Source: Archilochus colubris
Taxonomy: Eukaryota > Chordata > Aves > Apodiformes > Trochilidae
DNA: 64,000 nucleotides
Assembly (NCBI GenBank): GCA_023079485.1
Contig: CM041084.1
Coordinates: 68,109,709-68,173,708 of the forward strand
Reading direction: 5' to 3'
Made by a program: the position numbers and the translations under genes. The notes under the pieces are model-generated. The model did not search any database, had not been told where the DNA came from, and saw only the letters and a program-made list of their open reading frames with translations. How positions within the stretch are numbered: the first letter of the stretch is position 1; every line of letters begins with the position of its first letter. Positions 50,023-63,100 of this stretch are shown here, piece by piece.

Positions 50023-53000
50023 CTGAAAAATGAATATTCATTTCTTCAGTGAGACATATCCAGGCAAACAGTTAACAACAGTCACATTAAAAAAAAAAAC
50101 AAACAAAAATCCAAAAACCCCAAACCATGTTCCAACAAGATGGAAATATAAGCTTCTATCTCACCATGAAATGAAATCTGGTATTACAGACACATACAGC
50201 ATGACTGGGAAAGACGAGATTGAAATTAACCTAATTATAAGCAGTGTTATCATTTTAATTTCACCATTACATGGCAAAAATGTTGCCTGTACAAAATGCT
50301 GGTAGAGAAAGGTAACTGCTACCTTCAGACTACACAGACTCACTGGGATACTACTCAAATTCAAATGCAGGACCACAGAGCTGATGTTGAATACGTTCAG
50401 CATTAAAGTTTTAAACAAGAAAATCTCTGATGTTCACAAGCTAGATGAACTCCATTATACCAAGTACACTGTACACAAATGCAAACCTGCTGTACTTTGC
50501 ATTTCAGATCAAACTTGGATGGGGGTAGCAATTTGGTGTCAGCTATTGAAATTACATTTAATACACAAGCAGAGCCATTTGAATGGACACAAAAGCAATG
50601 ATTTGTTAGTTTTGGTTTTTCTGTAATCTAAACATATTTCAAGATAGCTAAGGCTGTTTTTATTACAAAAAGCAAACAGCAGATCAAGTGAAGCAAAGTC
50701 AAGCACATTAAAAGTACAGTTACAGAAACCAACACTTGTTTCTGTATAAGTTTCTACTTGTATCCAAATGGCTATTAGCACATGCAGGTACAAAGCACTT
50801 ACATACATATAATGACATAGCACAGAAGTCCTTCATCAGTAGCACCTGATTACAGCAGGGGCATAAGCCAGTATTTTTTTATTTTTTTTTTAAATCAAAT
50901 GAGATTCAAGGAAAAGTGATGACAGATGTGAAAAGTAGAGAGAAGAGAGATATGGAAAATAGTGTGAGGAGCTAAAAATGAAGGTTCCAACATTTCTTTG
51001 TGTTCAATAAAAAGTGATAATATTAATAGAAAAAAATATAAAAACATAAGTAGCTAGAGTCAGGATTATCAGTGACCTTGAATTTTATGAAAGCCAGTTA
51101 GTTAGCAAAAGTGCTGATGAATATAAGAAAGAGAAGAAAGCTTCAATTTGTCCTGCCTTTAAAGACATTTTAAGATATTCTATTTTTCATTCAAAGTAGT
51201 CCAAAATGCCCAGTAGGCTGATGAATTTGCAGGACAGTACTTAACATGAGATACATGGCATGGCTGTACAAAAAAGCTTTTAAATCCACAGGGTGGCATC
51301 TTTGGGGTCAGTTACAATTTTTATGCTAAAACCCAAAACCAGTAAGAAACTTTCAGTTACCTCAAAAGAGACTCAAACCTTCAGAGCAAGGACTATGTAA
51401 TTGTAAGCACCCAATACAGAAGAAAAATTTTATTCATATTTTTCAGGACTTCAATGAGTTTTCTCAAAGCAAAAAGAAACAGATGTAAGAGATGCAGACA
51501 TACTGATTAAATACGCCTTTAACAAATGTTACATATAATTGCAAGATTATTAGAACATATGCACAACACTTTAAACTTAGGCAAGAGCTACACAATTCCT
51601 AGGGGGGAAAACCCCCTGATTTTTATGTATGGATATATTGAAGTAAAGATCAATACTTTAGTTAAGAATGTAATAAATTCCTGCAAATGTGTTTTGCCCA
51701 CAGTCAGTGGGACAGAAATGGAGGGGTTTTTTTCAGTTTGATGTTTGACTGCGCTGAGAAGTTATTAGGAGATTTTTTTCCAGCAGATTTATTTGTACAG
51801 AATCATAAATTAGCCATGTTTTTTGAGTGCTTTTATCAATATGGCCATATTTTAGAGACAGTCACAACAGAGTAGAAACATGACTGTGAATGTGTGCGGT
51901 ATGTTAACAATATGTTATACTCTGTGGTGTAGTATCCTTATTTTTATCATAAATTTTACAAGTAGTTTTTCCACTAACAGATATGGGGAGCTTGGAATGA
52001 CTTGCTACAGCTGTCTTCACAGCAAGCTGCTCATTAAAGTTCAAACTGAACATTTCTAAAAAGTCTGGCTAGATACACCTAAAAAGAGACTGACTACATA
52101 CACATAAGTTTGTTTCACTAAATTCCATTATTAAATTAAATAAATTGGTCTTCAGAGACTGTCCTCATGAGATTGTACTTACTGTTTACTTACAAACAAG
52201 CAATATATGACATGAGAAAGTATTTTTGGTTTACTCATTTTAACATTATAGAGTGAGCATGAACTAGTAGCAAAAGCTGAGACCACGCTGACATACAAAG
52301 AAATTGTTGAAGATTTTGCTGCTGCTCACTATATGAGAATCACTCCAAGAAGCAACTCTGAATATTTAATCAATTATTAAAAAGCAATTATTGGAAAAGA
52401 AACTGGGAACCACAAATTTAATCTAGAAAACTTCAGAAGAAGAAGAGAGAAGCTTACCATCTTTGCCAACTCTACTTATTTCACTACCTTTATAATTTCA
52501 GCAAAGTTACATATATTTGATTTATATAGTAGTACTTTCTGCTAGGCAGGCTATTTTCATTTAAAATATAATTGGATCTGGTACTAACTTCAGGGAACAT
52601 TTTAAAGTAGACTTATTCATCCATCAGCAACAATTTAAAACATAGAAGTAGCTATGATTTCACATATTGATTATTTTAGTGAGAACTACAATAAAATCAA
52701 TTTGGTTTCAAGCCACTGTGCACTTTTATTTTCCACAAAAATATTTGAGGTACTAGATGTCCTTGCTGCCATGTACAGAGCATGCACAAATACTTTGGAT
52801 TCACATAATCCAAACCACATAAAGTACAATTATTCACTTGTGATGCATGTACCCAATGACAGTAGTCTGTCCCTTCACTACTCCAAACTCTGGGTTCTGT
52901 ATAGCCTGATACTTAATAAATCTTAGATAATATCACAGCATATATTTGCTTTACAAATTCTATTACAAAACTTGTGTATACATAGAGCATTTATATTCTA

Positions 53001-53664
53001 AGGAGGTTTAAGATTAGCTATAGTCTCCATGGGTAAATCTGCTTCTAAGCAGTCACAACTGAGTAATACCAACAGAATGCAATGTATTTGAATGAACAGA
53101 GCTTGCCTCTGAATGAAGCTTAGCAAATTTTAATTTTTTTGTAAAGATTATTTTGCTCCCAGGGTTTCAGAATTTCATACTATGCTCTTCAGCGCACATG
53201 AAAAGTTTTGCAGACTAGAGGCAGGTCCCAAAACAGGATACAGCCACCAAAAGGTAACTTGAACCTTGATTCCACTGGAGTTTATAGGTCAAAAGGAGCA
53301 ACTTCAAATAAACACAGATTCTGAATAGCAACCAGCATAAACAAGCTCCAGCTAGAGCTGCCATACACCCCTTCACTCTGTGTGGTACCAGTCAGACTCC
53401 TAGGAGAAGGCTTTGTGCCATCTGTGCTACGTTAACCATAGATGCAAGAAGACCAGCATAAGGGACACTGAAGTAGACTAAACATGACAAATCAGAAGGT
53501 GTTAACAAAGGTCTCTCCAACAACCAACAGGCAAGGATGTACTCTGGCAAATACTCCCTAGTTGGAGTGGGTTTATCAGAAATGCAACAGCAAAACTACT
53601 ACAACAATATTTGAAAAATGGCAGAATGCTGTAAGAGAATTCTAAGAAGAGATTAAAGGTTGGT

Positions 53665-53670
53665 AGCTGC
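53665..53670 (+). repeat. Target-site duplication, low side
   Basis: AGCTGC immediately precedes the TG that begins the LTR on this strand; the identical hexamer follows the LTR at 53981-53986. Confidence 0.9.
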
Positions 53671-53781
53671 TGTTGCCCCCGGCGAGGCGTGGCGACCTGG
53701 TTCAAGAACGACACAGCAACCAACCCCAGGTTGCCCGGGCCATCAGCTCACAGATACCAGTATGATGGACGGCAAACGGCC

Positions 53782-53787
53782 TTTATT
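53782..53787 (-). promoter_or_regulatory. LTR polyadenylation signal AATAAA
   Basis: AATAAA on the minus strand, about 15 bases downstream of the TATA box region, in the position expected for the R region of the LTR. It faces the same way as EXOC2 transcription. Confidence 0.75.
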
Positions 53788-53800
53788 ATGTTACACCGCA

Positions 53801-53807
53801 TTTTATA
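53801..53807 (-). promoter_or_regulatory. LTR TATA box TATAAAA
   Basis: TATAAAA within GGCTATAAAATGCGG on the minus strand, preceded about 52 bases upstream by a CCAAT element (53859-53863), the usual layout of a retroviral U3 promoter. Confidence 0.75.
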
Positions 53808-53920
53808 GCCTAGGTTTACATTGTCACTTCCGCCTGCTAGCGTTAGGGACCCGTACCTATTGGTTGTCAGGAGGGAAACCCTATCTTATCTTTCCGTACA
53901 GCATGATATCTTCCAGCCGC

Positions 53921-53979
53921 CAAACCTTAACTGCCACGTTTCAAACCTAAACTACCACATTTCAAACCTTAACTGCCAC
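53921..53979 (-). repeat. Three 21-bp tandem repeats in the LTR U3 end
   Basis: CAAACCTTAACTGCCAC occurs at 53921, as CAAACCTAAACTACCAC at 53942 and again as CAAACCTTAACTGCCAC at 53963, with a period of exactly 21. On the minus strand the motif reads GTGGCAGTTAAGGTTTG. The outermost copy includes the LTR terminus. Repeats at this place in a U3 are often enhancer units (inference). Confidence 0.9.
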
Positions 53980-53980
53980 A

Positions 53981-53986
53981 AGCTGC
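53981..53986 (+). repeat. Target-site duplication, high side
   Basis: AGCTGC, identical to 53665-53670, directly after the CA end of the LTR. Confidence 0.9.
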
Positions 53987-56900
53987 AATTGATTCAGTCT
54001 TACAAGTAGGAAGTGCTATGATATTTTTTATGTCATAAAACTAGGATTATATATTACTATATACTGCATCTCTCCAGCAGATTTCACATTTTTCCACATG
54101 CATCTCTGTGGTAAAGGTTTGCACAAGGATGTCATACTCAAGGATGAAACTGACTGCATTTCCATGCAAACCACTTCAAAATGAATAATTATCAAAGCCT
54201 CCAGATAGTCTTTTCCTAGCTCACGGTAGCAAGCTGACATTTACCATTAGGTGGCAGCGTAAGATCATCTGTTCCATCCTCCCAGATGAACTGTTTTGGA
54301 AGCTGGCGTGGGAAGAGGGAAGCATCTGTATTGAGTGGGTGGATACAGAAGTATGTGGAATGTACTTAGCAGGTCAGCATTTGCTTTCATGTACGAGATG
54401 GATCCACTATAATGACCTCTGCTACATGCAAAACAACAAACACTACTGAAAAATTTTCTAACCACCACTGACTGCCAGTGCTACTTAGCAGAGAATGGAT
54501 TTTCTTAGTGTACTAGAGTATGTAGATGAGGCAGGGAACCATTGATTAAACAAGGACTTATTATGCAAGAGAGAAAAAGTATGTGGTACATCTGAACAAG
54601 CACTTCATTCACAAATCTAGATTTTTCATCTACAGATTTCAACCAGTACCTTTATGAAACAGGCATCACAGATTCTCTCCCAGAATTCTTCAAAATCCTG
54701 AATTGTATGTAACCTACCAGTCTGCTCAAGCAACAAACAGCTCTAAACTGTGGAAACCAAAGTAAGTCCCACAACATTGCTGTTAACTTTAGCATTTTCA
54801 TATCAACTTTTCACATTTCTCTAAGGCAGCTACTCTGTATAATCTTTTTCTTCCTGCAAGATACTTAAGGCTTTTGTAAGGGGTTTTTGGCTACATAAGT
54901 GTAACCCCAAAGCCAGAAACATTCCTTGCAGAGGAAGGTGGCACAAATATGACCTGCACTTAAAACTAACATAAAGATGATGATAGAAAATTTAAGCTTA
55001 AGTCTTTGCTCCACACCGAAAACCAAAAAACTACAACACAAAGATTAAATATTATTTTTTAAACACTCATTTTCTGATGTGAATGAAACACTTTGTAACA
55101 TAGACACAATATGCAATAAGTGACAGCAATGTAAAAAAAAAAACAAAAAACCGAGAAAAAAACCCCACAAATAAGCAAAACAAAACAAAAAACCCACCAA
55201 AAGCAAACACCTAGTGTAATTAGTCCTGTATTTTAAAAGATGAATCAAACTGTTAGCAAGACAGGAGAACAACTGTGTGCAAACACTGTTCAATGAATAC
55301 ATTTGTGAATAAATTTTTAGTAACATCAGTGAAACATAATAACCAGCAAATTCAAATTTCATTATAATATAAATGATTCTATTACTTAGCTACTGATTTC
55401 TTTCTCAGTTGTATGGCTCAGAAAAAGCAATAGTTCTTAGAAAATATGAAGAACTTATCAGACAAAAATGATGCATACTTCCTACCTGCTAAACTTGCAA
55501 GCTGAAAGATGGTGGGTTGCACACAGTGCACACATATAAAATTTGAAGTATCTTGACTGTGTAAAAGACAACTAGGAAGGTAAATGTGTGTGCTCATAGT
55601 TATTACTTTAAATCCTTGCAACATTTGAATATGAAGAGAATTCCAGTGCATATTTTGAGTATGTATATTACTCCTACAATTTATATACAGGCAGTATTGA
55701 AATTAATAGAATGTGTTAGATCCACTGTTATCTATTTCCCTTAATTCATAGTTGAAATCTTTTGTTCATGTAAGTCCTAGTCACTCCCAATTAAACTCCA
55801 ATTTTAAATCCACTGAGGCAGCATAAATATATTTTTGTCCCTGTGGTTCCCTAATAGTTTAATGAAATGGTGTACCAAAGCACTTCTGTTCATTACTTAT
55901 GGGATCTTTTCTCTATTATTTCAATATTCCACTTACAACAATTTACATCACTTGAATGATTTAAAAGCTATGACTAATTTTTAGACACATTTTAACTGGG
56001 AAGGCACCATAAACAATGTTTAAAAAACCGACAAAAGGAACTTTCAGAACTAAGCGTAACTCATATTAAAAAATGAAAATAAATTTTTAAAGCACAACAG
56101 ATTGGTGATCTAACTCTTCCCTATGCTGAAAATTGTCTTTTCATTTACTGATGACTGACACTTTCTAGAGGGAGGATTTCTCTTTTCAGTCTACCTACTT
56201 TCTGCCTTCATTTCACTGTGTTCCCATCTAGCTTATTCCTATCCTATTTTCTCATGACTGTTTTTCTCTGTAGATGTTTCTTTTGTAACTACTGTTTGCA
56301 TAACCAATACAAGACACACCTTTCCATACCAGCCACTGGGCTGAAAGTGTTGTAAATCCCACCAAGTCATACCAATGCTAAATACGTCAGCTTCAAAAAT
56401 AAGCTATATCCCCCTTTGCACACATTTAAAATAGTTAAAGAAAGGCAAAGGTATTAATAAAGAAGAGACCCCTTATGCTGCAGCATCCAAAATCCTTGTA
56501 TACACAACTTATCTTCATCAGTCTTAGGCTTTCTATTATTTTAAAACCATCATGAAATTCTAACAATTTTTATCACTAGTGACAAATTATTCCCATACCT
56601 AGTAATTGCTTATGCTAAAATATCTTCCTTATCCACTCCCTTTCCTAATTTATAATTGTCTTTTTCACTTTTTCACTACTTTGTACAACTTACTACTTAC
56701 CCATCCTATATATCAACTATCTGCAAACACACAAGTTCCCTTATTAGAGAGCAGAGATTATTTTTTAAAAGTAAACATCACATTCCTCCAATTTTTCAAG
56801 CAAATCATTACAGCTTTTCCATTGGGGAGCCACTATTGAAAACAGAATGTTCCATCTATGGTCTCAACTATTTACATCAAGGCACGAGGGCTTTTCCTCT

Positions 56901-58435
56901 CTTTCCTTGTCGCTCTCCCTTCTCCACATACTCACACTCAGTCCCTCTACACAGTTACTGCTTACACTGAGTAGTGTTCCTTCTTTCAAACTGATAATTT
57001 TCAATATCAGTGCTTGCCATAATCTTCATGGTTCACCTTTAATTAAATTGGAGGTGAATGAACAATAAGTAAGACTTGGTATTATGTTTTCCCATTCCCC
57101 CCCTCACAAAAAAGGTTATTTGTAAAGGAAGAAACCAACAGAGAAACAAAGTGAAATGCAAAAAGATGTAGCTATGATGAAGGAACCCAGAGCATCTCTA
57201 CAGATTAGTAAGAAATCATGCCAGCAGCAAAAGTTGCAACTTAAGAGAATAAACCACTCGCTTCTAGTTTCCAATGAAGCACTGTGGTAAACAGGATTAC
57301 TAGGATTTTTTTTTAATTTAATGAACAAGTGCAGGAGAGTAGAGAAAAGACAGTAAGTCTTCCAGTAAGACACTGGCATATGGTCCATAGTTCAAGAGTC
57401 CACGTTTTAGTAGGGTTGGAAAATGAGATGAAAGAAGTATCTATCAGAGCTGAAAAGCAGTCGATCAGAATCTATCAGAGGCTGAAGAAAAACACTTACA
57501 GACAAAATCTTCAGCTCACAAAGAAAACCCCAATTAGTGCATTAACACTTTGAAAAAAAAAGAAAAATACAAACTATATATTCAAACAAGAAAAGAAATG
57601 CACAGCCACAAACTACAAAGCTGAAGACAGATCCACTAAAATTGCCACACAGATTTTGGGAAAGTGCAGTTTCCCCATCAGAACAAGGTAACAAAGAACG
57701 CTGTAGATTTTCTCTAAAGCATTCCTCCTCACACACAGAGTATTCAGCACGTGAGACCCCTTCTAATATTTTAATTTTAAATAGCCTTTTTTTTTTTTTC
57801 TGGTAGAGCAGCATTATTTCTGATGCTATTTCTAGTAGGCGGCCAGGCTTTGAGCCTTATGTGTGTCCCATTTAAAGGCCTCAAAATTCCATGTACCACT
57901 TACTATAAAGTTTCTGTTTCAGAAAAAAAATGTAATAAATTCTACCATACTTACAAAAAAAAGTCAAGAAGTCTGTGGGTTGGAAAACAGCATTATTACA
58001 ATAAAATAAACTAGCTGATGTGGTATAATAAATCATGTTTTACAGCTCAATTTTAGCAACAGAGACCAATGTAAACATCCTTAAACGCTCCATGAAACTC
58101 AAATGCAACAGTAAGTATTCCATAACTACAATGTATAAATTCAAAGCCTTGGGTTATTTACCAGCATTCAAAATCTAAACATCACTAAGATTCGAGGTAT
58201 CATGCTTTTACATTACCTATAGTTCTAACTGATGATCCAAAAATGAGGATTAGGAAGCAGGACAGAATACGCACCAACAACTCTTCTTACTACCAAGTAG
58301 CATACCAATAGCTAACATACGTACATATTTTAGAACGCTCCCCTGCCATGTAAACTGTTAAACTTTTGTGGAATTCACAGAGGCACATATAGAGAAAACC
58401 ACTAAAAAAGTGGATTAGAGGCATTTGGTACTCAC

Positions 58436-58562
58436 TTGTCTATCTCAATACCAAGCGGATTAGCCGGACGCAGGGACAAGGGGGAAATCCCTTTGTTCCT
58501 ATCAGTGCGCATGTCATAATAGTTCATTTCATCCACCCAGACAGCAGACTGATCCAAGATAC
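58436..58562 (-). CDS. EXOC2: EXOC2 exon: linker after the IPT domain
   Basis: This 127-nt exon encodes about residues 99-141, including [20 protein letters not shown] and [13 protein letters not shown]. It links the Ral-binding domain to the helical exocyst body. The acceptor is TTTTCCCTAG and the donor ACAA/GTGAGT. It enters needing two bases to finish a Gly codon and leaves two bases into a Lys codon, completed by the exon at 49909-50022. The local GC content is visibly above that of the flanking intron, as expected for a constrained exon. Confidence 0.97.
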
Positions 58563-59987
58563 CTAGGGAAAACAAAGCATAGATCCTTGTAACAACACCA
58601 GCAATCCAGCACCATCAACTTCTAACATACTGAATTAATTTGAACAAGCCTGATAAATATAAAATGCATGCCTAGGTAATATATTGAAAGATACATGGCA
58701 AAACAACCTGGATGCAATTATGTTAAATTATTTCATTATAGCTGCTGAAAAAGTATTCATGGCTGGGCATCAAACACTACCTCTTACAGAGTGCACAGTT
58801 TCATGGACACTGAGAGGATGTTTCTGATCATGGAGTATTAGTATTTTTCATTCTTCCAAGTATTTTGGTACTTGTCCAAACCTTGTCATCTACTACTTTT
58901 AAAATGAGTGATTATCCTGATGGTCTTATTTGCATATAGTAGGGAAGATCCTTTTTCTGTGCTACCCACTAAGGAAAAAGTAAGTGAACCTTGGCCGCAT
59001 GCCAAGCTGGATGCCTTGATGGACACAGGACTGACTTTATTTCCAAAGCCTTGGAACAGAGGATGCATAAAGGTGAGAGGCAAAACAGGCCTTGACCCTC
59101 AGCTCAAAATGCAGCCAGCCACACTCTTGGCCATGCCTTTCTTTAAAGTACCCATTAGATATTTAACACCAGAAATTATATTTAATAATTTTTTTAAAAT
59201 ACGAATTTTCCTCTCCCATTACCAAAAGCTTCACTGTGTAATGACTGCACTTGATTCACCCTTTAAAGATCTTAGTATAGTTTGGGAGAAATTATCTGCT
59301 ATTTAACTGTCACTGAACCTCAAAGAACAAAGGTCTAAAATAGTTCTTGTGGGAACCCCTATATTAGAAAAGATAACTACCCAACTTCATCAGTGGAGGT
59401 GTACTGAAAGAAACATTTTAAATCCAACAGGTATTCAGAATGGACTCTAGATTAAGCAGAGGTCCTCCTAGACTGGTTGGCAACATCATCTGTGTGGTTA
59501 AGCACCTTATGAGAGACACTTAAGACTTTCCATCCTGCAGGATGGTTTGAATTACAAATGAGAAACAGCACTGAGGATTCAACTTTCTTTAAAGGATTAA
59601 CTGTCAGCACAGGATTTTGGTGTAAAGCTCTTGAGCTCGTTTATATTTTGTATTTATCGATTACACTTAAAGAGTAATTACTGGATCTGTTAATTTTTTT
59701 TTTTTTAAATTTAGAAGTTCAGTGCTACTTCTTACAGAAAAATAAAGGACTACTTTCCATTAGTCATTGACGGTTTTATCAGGATAGTGAGATAGAAGGA
59801 TTAATTTCACATATAACATGATTTTATCTATGTATCTATTTGGATGTTATTGATATACTCTGCTTTTTCTAGATAACAGAAGATTATCCTGAGGTGAATC
59901 CATTTTAAACATACTTTTATTTAGAGGCACTCGGTTTTATATTTGTTTATCAATGAAGACAGATAAGAGTTTAAAGAAGAAAAATAC
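58563..59987 (-). other. EXOC2: EXOC2 intron, no other feature seen
   Basis: 1425-bp intron. The 132-codon plus-strand open frame at 58908-59306 lies wholly within it and has no recognisable similarity, so it is taken as chance. Confidence 0.8.
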
Positions 59988-60164
59988 CTATTTTTTCAGG
60001 TTTCAGCAGTTTGAAGGAAACAGTTGAAGTTCCTTTGCCACCAGATTTTGTAGTAACAATAATATCTCCCTTGTCATTTTTTGCCTGTCCGACTCGACAC
60101 ACAATTTTACTTGCAGACATCCATTCAGCAGTTAGCAGACAGTTGTGCCCACAGATTGTTAAAC
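59988..60164 (-). CDS. EXOC2: EXOC2 exon: most of the IPT/TIG Ral-binding domain
   Basis: This 177-nt exon encodes about residues 40-99, beginning [14 protein letters not shown] and ending LLKPEKI. It supplies most strands of the immunoglobulin-like IPT/TIG fold that binds RalA/RalB-GTP. In human Sec5 the contact residues reported for Ral (Thr11, Arg27) lie further N-terminal, in an exon that is not in the window. The acceptor reads TTTTCCCAG and the donor ATAG/GTATTT. The exon enters after one base of a Gly codon (G/GT) and leaves after one base of the next Gly codon, matching the exon at 58436-58562. It is the most 5' exon I can place with certainty. Confidence 0.97.
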
Positions 60165-63100
60165 CTGGGAAAAAGAAAGGAAAAAAAAAGCAGTCTACTG
60201 TGAACAGAAGTATTTTCTGAAATTATGCAATACAAATACTTTTATGATGCTTCATATATTTTACATAAATATGACCCTCCTCTTGTGCCTTATACCAGAC
60301 TACAATGAACGAATCATGAGTTTTTCAGATATTCCCTAAATCACTTCAGCTCTTCTGTTCTAGTGTCACTTCATGAGAAACACAAAGTACTTGATTGAAG
60401 CTTATTTTAATCTCTTCCACCAGTTATGGGCTGCTGCAACTTGTGCCTAATGTACAGTAGATCACCTGTCTGTAAGACACCAGAGAACTGCTCTTTGGCA
60501 TTGTACTTACGTGAAACTTCCATCAAAACTGCATGCAAAGATCTTTGATAAGTTCACTCTGTGTGATTTTGCATAGCAAAAAAATTGAATAAGGAAACTC
60601 TCCAAAGTATTCACAGTGAACAATACTTCTTATATCTTCTTTGTTTAGTAGTACTTTTATAGAAACGGGAGGTTTTGGGAGGCAAAAGAGAATTAATTAA
60701 TTTGGGACAAATATTCTGCCCCAGTCTATTCTGTACAAAATCCACACTGCAAGACTGTGATTCTGCTGAATAAACTGCCCTTGCTCTATGAAAGAATAGC
60801 CATGTAATATTAATCTATTTCCTTTTCTAAGCTTTCTCATAACAGAAGTACAAATGACAAACTATGAAATAAAAATATAACATATTTTAATCATAGAGCT
60901 CTTGCATAGAAAAGACTTTGGTGTGTTTCAGTATGTCAAACTTTGGTGTTTAAAAAGACCTCATAATACGTAAGAGTCGAAGTAAACCTTAATGTAAGGT
61001 CCAAGGCTTCCTGGGGCTTCACATCACATCAGTCTGACAAACTGATCAATATCACCAATCAATGTGATTGATTCTGGTCAGATCAGGACTCTGGATGCTG
61101 CAACAGATAGATTTGTTTTCTCAGATCTAGAATAACAATTCCCATATTCCTAATCAGAGATTTGTTGTCCTGGGAAACTGGCAAGATCCTAATTTCTAGT
61201 TATGTATTCTAAGAACTTTATTAAGGTTCTTTTGAATAACACCCTTACCTAGAAACATTTCCAAAAGGACAAGGTTGCACTAGTATGTTGGCTGTACAAG
61301 AGAATAAATTAAGTCAGTAATAGCAGTTCCTCCCTTGTTGGCTTGGTTTTTGTTTTTAATTTCTAGAAATCTCTGACCAATTTAAAAAATACTTACAGGC
61401 AGAAAAGGGTCAGCATATGTGGCTCAGTACCAAAGCTTCACACTTTTTCTCACAATTTAAGTCTCTGACATTTCACAGCAGACAAATCTGGCAGATTTCA
61501 TGGTTGTCAAACATAAAAATGCCTTACTCCCTGCCAAAAACTATTTTGAAAATGAAAACCAAAATATAAGAAACAGAAAGGCACCGCATCTTATTACAAC
61601 AGAAGGCAATTTTCCTTGCGTAAGGATGGTACATTTGCTTCTTAAAAGATTCCTAAATAAAATGAGGGGAGGCAAAATAGGACACCCAATTAAAAAATTG
61701 TTTAAAAAAAAACACCACAACATTTTGGTTATTTATTTGCAACATTTTACTCAGGCCAGTTTTTATTTTTCAGAGGGAAAGAAAACCAAAAAACCACCAT
61801 ACTTATGAGAGCTTTAACCTAAGGTTATATTATTACGATTCTTTTGATTTTATGCTAGCAGCTTTTCTGAAGGAAAAAAAGGTTGCAGTAGGAAATAAGA
61901 CTAACTGAATTTGTCTGATCCATTCATTCAGAAGTTTTCATCCTGGAATTTCAAAAATCTGAATTAATGCTTACATTAATTAATATTTCAAAATCAGTGT
62001 CTAAACTATAGCAATTTGGTAGGGCAAACCTTTTTGGCTAGGTGTTTTAATGATCCTAGTATCAACAATGTCCTACTCAGCAGAAGTTCCTAGAGTTTGA
62101 GAGAACAAGATCACAGATCTGACACTTCAGAAATGGAGGGAAACAGCCTTTGCCTGTACATCAAAAATGTAAATGAAAGTAACTCTCTATTTAAACAGTT
62201 TATATACTGCACTAAGCAGTAATTGCACAAGATAATTTCTAAAATCAATAAAGGCGTATTGGAGGAGACCTTCTGACAGCACAAATACAACACGTTTTTC
62301 TCCAAAAAGAGAAAACTTTCCTTTAAATAAAGCTTCATTTTAACATGGTGCAAAGATCTGAGAACATCATATTGGGGTTCTAGCTTTTATGTGCCTTTCT
62401 ACAAACAGAAACAATAATTACTTTATTGAGACTTTACAATTTTGCTTAGGCTTATATACTGAAAGTTTTCCAATGCCTAAAAATACAGCTGCAAATGTCT
62501 TAAAAGACAAACTAGACTTGAGAGCATAAGTGTTGCACATATCTCCTGAATTTGGCTTTTTTTGTACCGTGAGCTATAGCTATAAACAAAAAGTTTATCT
62601 GTATTCAAGGATACATGAAGGCTCCCATTAATGAAACAGAGAGGCAGATTCTTGTATTAAATGTGATGCTTTGATTATATATTAGAAACGTTTCTTGGTT
62701 TTAATTTTACTCTAAAGCATCTCTAATAGCAGATTATAAACTTCATAAAACCCTCACTAGACCTTGCTTAAATTGCATGCCTAAAAAGGCTTGCTTTTGC
62801 AAGTATTCCATTCAAGTCACAGGGAATATTTACATGCCTCATTTAATTATGAAAAGAAATTTTTACATGTCTGGGGCCTTAGTCACTCACTGGAGAAAGC
62901 TAAGAATTTAGCTACGGGAAAAAAATAAGCCAGTTCATTATTTATCATTTTATTTTTACCTCAAAGCACAAAATTATTAGCAGCTATATGTCACAAGAGT
63001 TAACAATAGTTATTCAGCTGTAATAACGAGACATAGTTCAAGAGGTATTTTCCTTCCAAGGACCCAGCAAATATCACTTCTAAGAAGATCATACCAGTGA

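Larger units (their letters stand above)
53671..53980 (-). mobile_element. Solo LTR of an avian alpharetrovirus-like ERV
   Basis: 310 bp bounded by TG...CA and imperfect terminal inverted repeats (TGTGGCAG at the 5' end on the minus strand, GGGGGCAACA at the 3' end), with a perfect 6-bp duplication on both sides. On the minus strand, in order, it carries 21-bp repeats, a CCAAT element, a TATA box (CTATAAAATG), a poly(A) signal (AATAAA) and a GC-rich end. A 6-bp duplication and a length near 300 bp fit alpharetroviruses (avian leukosis/EAV type). No internal viral genes remain, so this is a recombined solo LTR. It lies in the same sense as EXOC2. Confidence 0.9.
50023..58435 (-). other. EXOC2: EXOC2 intron with solo LTR
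   Basis: 8413-bp intron. The solo LTR at 53671-53980 is its only clear element. A/C-rich stretches lie at about 50089-50125 and 55131-55200. The rest is AT-rich and unremarkable. Confidence 0.85.
1343..60164 (-). other. EXOC2: EXOC2 (Sec5) gene, internal part: 20 coding exons
   Basis: Sec5 is a subunit of the eight-protein exocyst, which tethers secretory vesicles to the plasma membrane before SNARE fusion; its N-terminal IPT/TIG domain binds GTP-loaded Ral. Twenty exons were found by translating the minus strand between AG acceptors and GT/GC donors and comparing with the vertebrate Sec5 protein as I remember it. The phases of all 19 internal junctions match, and the exons sum to 2120 nt with no stop. 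About 707 of an expected 924 or so residues are encoded. The first coding exon and the last quarter of the protein fall outside the window. Introns range from 105 bp to 10.6 kb. No promoter or poly(A) site of the gene is in view. Confidence 0.97.

Noticed and set aside
58908..59306. 132-codon plus-strand open frame
   Set aside because: Intronic, antisense to EXOC2, no recognisable motif; of a length that chance gives in a 64-kb window.
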